From NCBI GenBank assembly GCA_011605835.1, contig JAAOZJ010000065.1, positions 1 through 5,126 on the forward strand: a stretch of 5,126 nucleotides of DNA, read 5' to 3'. Both the position numbers and the translations under genes were made by a program. The notes under the pieces are model-generated. The model saw nothing but the letters and a program-made list of their open reading frames with translations. It searched no databases and was not told where the DNA came from. Below are positions 1-4,760 of this stretch, piece after piece. The DNA is from Thermoproteota archaeon (lineage in GTDB: Archaea; Thermoproteota; Methanomethylicia; Nezhaarchaeales; WYZ-LMO8). The first letter of the stretch is position 1. Every line of letters begins with the position of its first letter.

Positions 1-906
1 GGTGACCTCCTCCCTCTTCGGGGCTATCGCGTCTATCTCGTCTATGAATATTATCGAAGGGGCGTTCTTCTTCGCCTCCTCGAATATCTCCCTCAGCCTC
101 TGCTCACTCTCCCCGTAGAACTTGCTCATTATCTCGGGGCCATTAATAGCATAAAAGTGAGCATCTGTCTCGTTGGCGACGGCCTTGGCCAGCAGGGTCT
201 TCCCGCAACCGGGAGGGCCGTACAGCAGGACCCCCTTCGGCGGCTCTATGCCCAGCCTCTTAAAGAGCTCCGGGTGCTTGAGGGGCAGCTCGACCATCTC
301 CCTGATCTTCTGGATCGCCTCGTGTAGTCCCCCTATGTCCTCGTAGGTCACCCTCGTGGCCCGAGCCTCTTCGGCCGGTTTTTCATGGATTATCAGGTTC
401 GTGGACTCGGTCACGACGACTACTCCTGAAGGCTTTGTTGCGACAACGACGAACGGTATGGCTTGACCTAGAACGGGGATCAGTACGTGATCGCCCTCGA
501 CTAAGGGGTAGTCAATAAGCCTCCTTTTGACGAAATTCATGAAGCTGTGATCTATCGATATCGTGAATGACTCGGGGGCGAGCCTGACCATTTGAGCTGG
601 AGACACCTTGGCCTTCCTAACGACGACCTTATCCCCTATGCCCACGCCAGCGTTTCTCCTTATTAGCCCGTCCATCCTTATTATGCCAGCCCCTTGATCC
701 TCGATGTAGGCTGGCCAGACTATGGCTGCCGTCCTCTTCTTGCCCTCTATCTCGACGATATCGCCCACGTTTAAGTTCAACTTCCTCATGACTTCGCTAT
801 CTATTCTAACCTTTCCTCTGCCCACGTCCCTCGCCTTGGCGTCCGCGACCCTTAAAGCAACCTCGTTTACCGCGTCCTTGGTCGACCTCTCATTTTCATC
901 GGGCAA
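1..906 (-). CDS. cdc48: CDC48/VAT-type AAA+ ATPase, N-terminal 302 residues (cut by window edge)
   Basis: ATP-driven unfoldase of the archaeal CDC48/p97 (VAT) family; hexameric and cytosolic, it is thought to feed substrates to the proteasome. Seen: an N-domain double-psi barrel (about residues 20-100, including ARDVGRGKVRID), the second N subdomain (about 107-180), the linker YEDIGG (188-193), then the D1 ATPase with Walker A GPPGCGKT (230-237) and Walker B IIFIDE (285-290). The frame is open to base 1, so the rest of D1 and all of D2 lie outside; family members are about 730-770 residues. The start is UUG at 906-904: it follows an in-frame TAG by one codon and has GAGGTG six nt upstream. 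It is read in the same direction as aEF1B, 123 nt downstream of it, so it may have its own promoter. Family assignment is very secure. Confidence 0.97.
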   Translation of the reverse strand, partial: MPDENERSTKDAVNEVALRVADAKARDVGRGKVRIDSEVMRKLNLNVGDIVEIEGKKRTAAIVWPAYIEDQGAGIIRMDGLIRRNAGVGIGDKVVVRKAKVSPAQMVRLAPESFTISIDHSFMNFVKRRLIDYPLVEGDHVLIPVLGQAIPFVVVATKPSGVVVVTESTNLIIHEKPAEEARATRVTYEDIGGLHEAIQKIREMVELPLKHPELFKRLGIEPPKGVLLYGPPGCGKTLLAKAVANETDAHFYAINGPEIMSKFYGESEQRLREIFEEAKKNAPSIIFIDEIDAIAPKREEVT

Positions 907-912
907 ATCCTA

Positions 913-918
913 CACCTC
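913..918 (-). promoter_or_regulatory. Shine-Dalgarno site of cdc48
   Basis: GAGGTG on the minus strand, six nt before the UUG at 906. It matches the archaeal 16S tail and decides the start, because the nearby ATG triplets are out of frame. Confidence 0.75.
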
Positions 919-1000
919 AAGTGCTCCTAGTAGGTCACTCTACCTCCGAGTAATACCGCCTAGGCAAAACCAATCTAGCAAGTTAACGCTAAGCCTTCTT

Positions 1001-1010
1001 CTTAATTAAG
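1001..1010 (-). promoter_or_regulatory. possible TATA element for cdc48
   Basis: The AT-rich palindrome CTTAATTAAG lies in the 123-nt gap between aEF1B and cdc48. If it is the TATA box, transcription would begin near 975-979 and give a leader of about 70 nt. A second weak AT patch (minus GGTATTAC, near 951-958) would give a leader of about 20 nt. Neither has a convincing BRE, so readthrough from aEF1B is equally possible. Confidence 0.25.
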
Positions 1011-1029
1011 CTTATCGCTTATCTCGGAA

Positions 1030-1311
1030 TCAGCTAATCCTCGAGACCACTTCTACCTCTACCTCTCCCACGCCCTCAACGCCCTGCAAGGCCTCTTCTA
1101 TCAAGTACGTACCTCCTTCTGTCTCCTCTGGCATTACTACGATAAGCCTTAGGGCTTTGAGACCAAAGGCTATGGGCTCGATTTTGTAAGACTGAAGAGC
1201 GAAGCCCTCCCCCAGTTTTGATATCGCCGTTTGAATCCTCGCACTCAGGCCCTCTACATCCACTTCCACGTCTGCGGGGAGGACCCTCAAGACGACCATT
1301 ACCTTAGCCAC
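1030..1311 (-). CDS. ef1b: translation elongation factor aEF-1 beta
   Basis: Guanine-nucleotide exchange factor that reloads elongation factor aEF1A with GTP after it delivers aminoacyl-tRNA; cytosolic. Seen: a 93-residue protein of alternating strands and helices, as expected for the ferredoxin-like fold of this family (usually about 88-91 residues), with a first strand KVMVVLRVLP, the family-typical EPIAFGLKAL segment near residues 45-54, a helix around EEALQGVEGV, and a last strand VEVEVVSRI. The start is GUG at 1311: AGGTGAT, a long match to the 16S tail, sits five nt upstream, and the ATG at codon 5 would cut the first strand. The gene lies 15 nt downstream of the zinc-ribbon gene and is probably in one transcript with it. 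Confident. Confidence 0.95.
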   Translation of the reverse strand: MAKVMVVLRVLPADVEVDVEGLSARIQTAISKLGEGFALQSYKIEPIAFGLKALRLIVVMPEETEGGTYLIEEALQGVEGVGEVEVEVVSRIS

Positions 1312-1315
1312 TCAC

Positions 1316-1322
1316 ATCACCT
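1316..1322 (-). promoter_or_regulatory. Shine-Dalgarno site of aEF1B
   Basis: AGGTGAT on the minus strand, a seven-base match to the archaeal SD consensus, ends just before the GUG start at 1311 with a usual spacing. It supports GUG over the internal ATG. Confidence 0.75.
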
Positions 1323-1326
1323 TACC

Positions 1327-1503
1327 CTACGGTCCTTGAAATCCGCACTTAGGGCACCTATAGGGCTTGGCATGCTTTCTGCAATACCAACATCTCCAAA
1401 AGAGAGTCTCCCCACAGTTGGGGCAGTAGAACTTGGCACTCTTAGTCCCGGGCACTATGGGCCTCTTGCACGAGGAGCACAAAGGTAGCTGGACTTCAGA
1501 CAA
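1327..1503 (-). CDS. 58-residue double zinc-ribbon protein (HVO_2753/DUF1610-like)
   Basis: Small zinc protein, easily missed because of its length and UUG start. Seen: UUG at 1503, stop TAG at 1327, and four CxxC knuckles at Cys9/12, 27/30, 38/41 and 50/53, enough for two zinc sites, with His44 as a further possible ligand. The C-terminal YRCPKCGFQGP is typical of the archaeal family that includes Haloferax HVO_2753 (about 59 residues), whose biochemical role is unsettled. GGAGGT lies six nt before the start. The first 8 nt overlap the end of the reductase gene, so the ribosome-binding site sits inside that gene's last codons, suggesting coupled translation. From memory, zinc ribbons of this kind often adjoin aEF1B, as here, which hints at a translation-related role; that is inference. 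Confidence 0.9.
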   Translation of the reverse strand: MSEVQLPLCSSCKRPIVPGTKSAKFYCPNCGETLFWRCWYCRKHAKPYRCPKCGFQGP

Positions 1504-2704
1504 ATTTGGACCTCCTCTGCGTAGGGAGCGGAGCTTGTAGGAGGTATTTAAATGCTTTCACGGGCATTAAGAAGGCTAAGAGCAAGGAGCCCAAGAGAGG
1601 TAAGTAAGGCTTCCTCAACATCGAGGTCACGTGGTATTCATAGTTGATGCTTTCTTCCATCAACGATAGCAAGCCACTTCTCGAGGCGAGGTTCAACAGT
1701 TCTCTCATGCCATTAAAGACGAAGACCCTCCTCATTAGCCACCCCAACCCCTCCTCTAAGCCCAACAACCTCCTCCATAACCTCTCGTATAGGGAGGCGT
1801 CAACCTCTCCACCAACAATGTTCGAGGCAACAACTCCCGCTAAAGAGCCGCACAGAGCTCCGTAGACGACTCCACCGCCCGTTAGAGGCTTAGTCTGACC
1901 AGCCGCATCGCCGACGACCATGAAATTTCCCTCATAGGTCTTCTTCGAGGGACCTATGACTATAGTCCCTCCGTACCTATTCCCTGCTTCGACCCTCTCC
2001 AAGAGCTTAGACACTATTGGGTGTCTCCTCATTAGCCTCTTCAGCAGGCTGTCGCAATGACCGATGGCCGATGCCAAGCCCACGCGTAGCTTGCCATCGC
2101 CTAACGGTATCACCCATGAGAAGAAGCCGGGGGCCCACCTGTTGTCCAAAATCACCAAAATACCGTCTAGATCCGCGAAGCCCTTGACCTCGACTTGGAG
2201 GGCAGGAAGTTTAAGCTTAGGCCCCTCCAAGCCCATATCCTTGGCCAATCTGGAAGTTGCACCCTCGCCGTCGATAACGGCTTTGCACGCGTAAGAACCA
2301 TCGCTCGTCTCAACCACGTACCCGTCTCCGATCTTGTCGACCCTCTTCGCCCTCTTACCCAATAGTATCTCAGCCCCGTGACTAGCCGCTCGATCGGCCA
2401 TGGCTTTATCGAAGGCTTCTCGATCTAAGACGTATACTGGCTCTCCCAACTTCTTCAACTCGACGTAGAAGCCATCGGCTACGATTAAGGCCTTTCTGAT
2501 CTTGTTCTCTACGTACTCGTTCTTGCAAGGCATGCCTATGAGCCTCAGTCCCTCGCCGCTGACCAAGCCCGCGCAATGCCTCGGCCTCCCTATCTCCTCG
2601 TGCTCCTCGAGGACCGCCACCTTAACACCTCGAGAGGCGGCACTCCACGAAGCGCTGAGGCCTGAGGGACCTCCGCCTATAACAATGACGTCGTAGGCCC
2701 TCAA
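1496..2704 (-). CDS. geranylgeranyl reductase family flavoprotein (likely digeranylgeranylglycerophospholipid reductase)
   Basis: FAD-dependent enzyme that saturates the geranylgeranyl chains of archaeal ether lipids; it probably acts at the inner membrane face. Seen in 402 residues: N-terminal Rossmann dinucleotide motif GGGPSG (10-15), acidic strand end VLEEHEEIG (31-39), the CAGL segment with Cys44, an IDGEGATSRLAK block (144-155), the substrate-side block PGFFSWVIPLGDGKLRVGL (192-210), and FAD-binding VVGDAAGQTKPLTGGG (263-278). The last 36 residues include a hydrophobic stretch (LPLLGSLLLAFLMP) that may anchor it to membrane. The start is UUG at 2704, directly after an in-frame TAG, with GGTG six nt upstream. 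It heads the minus-strand gene cluster. Archaea often carry several paralogues, so the exact substrate (phospholipid, free prenyl alcohol or quinone tail) is not certain. Confidence 0.93.
   Translation of the reverse strand: MRAYDVIVIGGGPSGLSASWSAASRGVKVAVLEEHEEIGRPRHCAGLVSGEGLRLIGMPCKNEYVENKIRKALIVADGFYVELKKLGEPVYVLDREAFDKAMADRAASHGAEILLGKRAKRVDKIGDGYVVETSDGSYACKAVIDGEGATSRLAKDMGLEGPKLKLPALQVEVKGFADLDGILVILDNRWAPGFFSWVIPLGDGKLRVGLASAIGHCDSLLKRLMRRHPIVSKLLERVEAGNRYGGTIVIGPSKKTYEGNFMVVGDAAGQTKPLTGGGVVYGALCGSLAGVVASNIVGGEVDASLYERLWRRLLGLEEGLGWLMRRVFVFNGMRELLNLASRSGLLSLMEESINYEYHVTSMLRKPYLPLLGSLLLAFLMPVKAFKYLLQAPLPTQRRSKFV
1510..1515 (-). promoter_or_regulatory. Shine-Dalgarno site of the zinc-ribbon gene
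   Basis: GGAGGT on the minus strand, six nt before UUG 1503 and embedded in the C-terminal Arg-Arg-Ser codons of the upstream reductase gene. It fixes the start of the small gene. Confidence 0.8.
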
Positions 2705-2736
2705 CTATTGCACCACTAACTTCATGTGAGGGGGTG

Positions 2737-2744
2737 CTTAATAA
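2737..2744 (-). promoter_or_regulatory. TATA-like box of the reductase operon
   Basis: Minus-strand TTATTAAG in the 50-nt divergent gap. A start about 26 nt downstream would fall near 2714-2716 and give a leader of about 11 nt that just includes GTGGTG before the UUG start, so the geometry fits. For pth2 on the other strand the same AT block is only about 11 nt from the ATG, too close to serve as its TATA box. Confidence 0.45.
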
Positions 2745-2754
2745 CTAGCAGATT

Positions 2755-3117
2755 ATGACGTCGACGGACTTAAAGCAGGTGATAGTCGTGAGAAGGGACT
2801 TGAAAATGAGCAGGGGCAAGACTTGCGCACAAGTAGCTCACGCGTCGGTCTCAAGCCTCGAGGAGGCTAGGAAATCGAGGCCCGAGTGGGTCGAAGAATG
2901 GTTCCAGCAGTGCCAGAAGAAGGTGGTCTTAGGGGTCCAAAGCTTGGATGAGCTCTTAGCCCTCGAAAGGAAAGCTAAAGAGCTAGAACTACCGTGCTCC
3001 TTGGTCTCCGACGCAGGCCTGACGGAGCTCGAGCCGGGCACCATAACGGCTCTGGGGATAGGGCCAGCCCCCTCTACTCTCATAGACAAGGTGACAGGCC
3101 ACTTGAAGTTGCTGTGA
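2755..3117 (+). CDS. pth2: archaeal/eukaryotic-type peptidyl-tRNA hydrolase Pth2
   Basis: Cleaves the ester bond of peptidyl-tRNAs that drop off ribosomes, recycling tRNA; cytosolic. Seen: 120 residues, the normal length for archaeal Pth2. The N-terminal signature runs from Lys17 through SRGKTCAQVAHA (19-30), with Lys22, Gln26 and His29 in the positions of the active-site cluster. The second signature SDAGLTELEPGTITALGIGP (85-104) carries Asp86, Thr90, Glu91 and Gly95. The start at ATG 2755 leaves a short tail before the first strand KQVIVVRRDLK, as in relatives. No Shine-Dalgarno site stands close before it, so a leaderless transcript is likely. Its stop overlaps the truD start by one base, so the two are probably co-translated. 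Confidence 0.97.
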   Translation: MTSTDLKQVIVVRRDLKMSRGKTCAQVAHASVSSLEEARKSRPEWVEEWFQQCQKKVVLGVQSLDELLALERKAKELELPCSLVSDAGLTELEPGTITALGIGPAPSTLIDKVTGHLKLL

Positions 3118-4409
3118 TGGACATGGTATTGGAATCCAGATCAGAACTGGACAAATTCTTAGGTATGGAAGTCTATGGGACGACCACCAGCGGCATAGGC
3201 GGGACCATCAGGAAGAACTTAGAGGACTTCGTGGTCGAGGAGATCCCTCTTCAAGGAGGGACGTCGGGACCCCTAGTCCTTTTGGCGATAGAGAAAAGGG
3301 GTATAGACACGTTAACCGCAGCTGTCATGCTCTCTAAAAAATTGAATATCCCACTCAAGCACATCGGCTTCGCGGGTTTGAAGGACACGAGGGCCGTCTC
3401 AAGGCAGAGGTTCACCGTAAAGGTCCCAGAGAACTTTGACGTTTCCTCGATATCGAGCGAGAAGCTGAAGGTCATTGGAGTGTACAGAGCGAAGAAGCAT
3501 TTGAGGCCGGGCATGTTGCTCGGCAACAGCTTCACCATAACCATTAGGGACCTCGACATCCCGACGAGAGAAGCCGATGCCCTCTTGAGGGAGACGTTGT
3601 CGCAACTCGATGATATGGGCGGGACGCCCAACTTCTACGGCTACCAGAGGTTCGGCGTTAATAGGCCCAACACGCACTTGGTCGGCAAGTTGTTGATACA
3701 AGGAGATTACGAGAAGGCAGTCATCGAGATGTTGGCGACCCCCTATCCGAACGAGCCCGAAGACCACAGAGAGGCTAGGGCTTTCTTGGCCGAGACCATG
3801 GACTTCAAGCGTGCGCTAAAGAAGTTCCCGAGAAGCCTGATCTTTGAGCGCTTAATGATAAGGTGGCTCGTAAAGAGACCCGATGACTACTTGGGCTCCC
3901 TGAAGAGACTCCCTAAGTACCTCTTGACGTTACACGTGGACGCGTACCTCTCCTACATATTCAACAAGGCGTTGAGCGAGAGGTTGCGCAAGTTAGGCTC
4001 CCTGAAAATGGTCGTTGAGGGCGACATAATAGCCAAGTGCGATGTCTATGGGAACCCCGTGAGGCCCACCTTCATAGCCAAGGGCTCGTTAGAACTGGAA
4101 GAGGATCAAGTGATATTGACCTTCGTCCCCGCTTGTGTTAGGATTAGGCCTGAGGGGTACATGAACGAGTTGATACTCACCCTTTTCAAGAAAGAAGGGC
4201 TGGAGCCCCCTTTCAAGAGCCTCGAAAACTTGGGCTTGCAGGGGAGGATGGGTCTGCTTCGACAATTGGCCTTTAAACCCCGGGGCCTTTCCTATTCCGT
4301 CAAAGACAACGCTTTGGAGATGAGGTTCGCTCTGCCCAAGTCCAGCTACGCCACAGCCTTGTTGCGAGAGATCATGAAGCCCGAGGATCCCATAGTGGCA
4401 GGATTTTAA
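3117..4409 (+). CDS. truD: tRNA pseudouridine synthase TruD
   Basis: Isomerises a uridine to pseudouridine in RNA; in E. coli the target is tRNA-Glu U13, and archaeal members modify tRNA similarly. Seen in 430 residues: N-terminal block IRKNLEDFVVEEIP (31-44), catalytic block KHIGFAGLKDTRAVSRQ (81-97) with Asp90 as the nucleophile, the HLRPGMLLGNSF block (128-139), NFYGYQRFGVNRPNTHLVG (172-190), and the C-terminal block ALPKSSYATALLREIMKPED (405-424), with the TRUD-specific insertion between them. The frame is open upstream to 2994, but homology begins near residue 25. I chose ATG 3117, which overlaps the pth2 stop (TGATG); ATG 3123 is an alternative. No clear Shine-Dalgarno site, consistent with translational coupling to pth2. 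Confidence 0.96.
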   Translation: MDMVLESRSELDKFLGMEVYGTTTSGIGGTIRKNLEDFVVEEIPLQGGTSGPLVLLAIEKRGIDTLTAAVMLSKKLNIPLKHIGFAGLKDTRAVSRQRFTVKVPENFDVSSISSEKLKVIGVYRAKKHLRPGMLLGNSFTITIRDLDIPTREADALLRETLSQLDDMGGTPNFYGYQRFGVNRPNTHLVGKLLIQGDYEKAVIEMLATPYPNEPEDHREARAFLAETMDFKRALKKFPRSLIFERLMIRWLVKRPDDYLGSLKRLPKYLLTLHVDAYLSYIFNKALSERLRKLGSLKMVVEGDIIAKCDVYGNPVRPTFIAKGSLELEEDQVILTFVPACVRIRPEGYMNELILTLFKKEGLEPPFKSLENLGLQGRMGLLRQLAFKPRGLSYSVKDNALEMRFALPKSSYATALLREIMKPEDPIVAGF

Positions 4410-4473
4410 GCAAGCCGTTGCAGCTTCGTAAATAGTTGTAAAGGCGTGAAAACTGCTCCTGCTTTCCACAACG

Positions 4474-4481
4474 CTTATTAG
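4474..4481 (+). promoter_or_regulatory. TATA-like box before the structured RNA region
   Basis: CTTATTAG, close in form to the box proposed for the reductase operon. Its centre is 26 nt before G4503, the usual archaeal spacing, and that G begins the structured segment. The preceding bases (CACAACG) are only moderately BRE-like. The 64 bases between the truD stop and this box show no gene and no clear oligo-T terminator. Confidence 0.5.
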
Positions 4482-4516
4482 CCCGCTCGCCATTCAAATC
4501 ATGCCCACGGGCAAGG

Positions 4517-4563
4517 AGCGATGAGGGACGCGCAACCGCTATCATGACGGTTGCCCCCGAGCT
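4517..4563 (+). other. kink-turn hairpin 1
   Basis: C-stem AGC (4517-4519) with GCU (4561-4563); three-nt bulge GAU (4520-4522); tandem sheared pairs from GA (4523-4524) and GA (4559-4560); NC-stem GGG (4525-4527) with CCC (4556-4558); above it a seven-pair helix GCAACCG/CGGUUGC with a nine-base loop. This is the canonical Kt-7 layout with no mismatches in the core. Confidence 0.6.
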
Positions 4564-4588
4564 AAAGAAGTGCGGGAGTGGAAGGCCG

Positions 4589-4634
4589 AAGGCATATGAG
4601 GGGCTTTCGAGTTGTGTGAAGCCCTGATGGCCTT
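4589..4634 (+). other. kink-turn hairpin 2
   Basis: C-stem AAGGC (4589-4593) with GCCUU (4630-4634), then A4594-U4628 with G4629 bulged; three-nt bulge UAU (4595-4597); tandem pairs from GA (4598-4599) and GA (4626-4627); NC-stem GGGGCUU (4600-4606) with AAGCCCU (4619-4625). The bulged G is a departure from the ideal form. The alternative base AAGGCC (4582-4587) with GGCCUU (4629-4634) is a perfect six-pair helix but spoils the kink-turn. Confidence 0.45.
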
Positions 4635-4666
4635 GCATGTGAGGGAGTGAGGGCCCGACCCGATGC
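4635..4666 (+). other. nested tandem kink-turn hairpin 3
   Basis: The outer turn is GCA, bulge UGU, GA, GGG on the 5' side (4635-4645), closed by CCC, GA, UGC on the 3' side (4659-4666). The outer NC-stem is also the C-stem of an inner turn: bulge AGU (4646-4648), GA (4649-4650), GGG (4651-4653), matched by CCC (4654-4656) and GA (4657-4658). Every core position fits. The inner GGGCCC has no loop, so in a monomer only the outermost pair could form with a GGCC loop, whereas in a dimer all six pairs could form. Confidence 0.55.
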
Positions 4667-4684
4667 GAGGAGCCTCGAGGCGAT

Positions 4685-4692
4685 CAAATTAT
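4685..4692 (+). promoter_or_regulatory. weak TATA-like patch that could drive tmk separately
   Basis: CAAATTAT within an AT-rich break after the structured region. A start about 26 nt on (near 4715) would leave a leader of about 45 nt before GTG 4761. The match is poor and no BRE is evident. Confidence 0.2.
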
Positions 4693-4731
4693 TCACGAGT
4701 GTTCAGAGGTAATTGCCTTGGGGAAACCTTT

Positions 4732-4754
4732 CCACTAGTACCTATCCGAAGTGG
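4732..4754 (+). promoter_or_regulatory. small inverted repeat just before tmk
   Basis: CCACT (4732-4736) and AGTGG (4750-4754) can form a five-pair stem with a 13-base loop ending six nt before the GTG start. Immediately before lies the partly overlapping dyad GGAAA-CC-TTTCC (4722-4733). Either could be an operator or could affect ribosome access, but five-base repeats also arise by chance. Confidence 0.25.
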
Positions 4755-4760
4755 TTTCTC

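Larger units (their letters stand above)
4503..4681 (+). ncRNA. candidate structured RNA with several kink-turns; class unrecognised
   Basis: No credible reading frame covers this stretch, the longest plus-strand ATG frame being 27 codons (4544-4627). It is G-rich and folds by hand into consecutive hairpins: 4532-4538 with 4548-4554 (seven pairs, nine-base loop) above a kink-turn; 4601-4606 with 4619-4624 above a second; and 4635-4666 with two nested ones. RTGAGGG occurs four times (4521, 4596, 4639, 4647) with matching CCCGA or CCCTGA partners, so the architecture is repeated. Kink-turns of this form bind L7Ae in archaea (known). There is no ACA, no TGATGA, only one CTGA, and no RNase P-like GAAAGTCC or ACAGAA. 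It could be a free guide or scaffold RNA, or the leader of tmk. The 5' end is set from the promoter; the 3' end is a guess after the GCCTCGAGGC palindrome. Confidence 0.6.

Noticed and set aside
928..939. Three-codon minus-strand leader frame (GTG ACC TAC TAG) after GGAGGT, upstream of cdc48
   Set aside because: Too short to distinguish from chance, and its SD spacing is only three nt.
722..1009. 95-codon plus-strand frame
   Set aside because: Most of it is antisense to the conserved CDC48 N-domain; its composition (Ser/Leu/Thr rich) is that of a shadow frame.
2994..3116. 41-residue N-terminal extension of TruD in an open frame
   Set aside because: It overlaps pth2, does not resemble TruD, and the TGATG junction gives a better start at 3117.
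4544..4627. 27-codon plus-strand ATG frame inside the structured region
   Set aside because: No ribosome-binding site and no recognisable motif; its bases are taken up by helices and kink-turn cores.
4372..4638. 88-codon minus-strand frame across the truD end and the RNA region
   Set aside because: It overlaps the conserved C-terminus of TruD, has no recognisable domain, and runs against a region better explained by plus-strand structure.
4671..4680. GCCTCGAGGC palindrome as an intrinsic terminator hairpin
   Set aside because: A 10-base palindrome leaves no loop for a stable hairpin and no T-run follows; archaeal termination relies mainly on oligo-T.
4713..4760. Upstream UUG start for tmk with AGAGGT two nt before it
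   Set aside because: Spacing is too short and the 16 added residues are unlike the family, whose homology starts at the GTG.
4503..4760. RNase P RNA, SRP RNA, H/ACA or C/D guide RNA
   Set aside because: I found no GAAAGTCC or ACAGAA core, no SRP GGAAG...GAGCAG loop region, no ACA between 4503 and 4700, no TGATGA, and only one CTGA. A covariance-model search would settle it.
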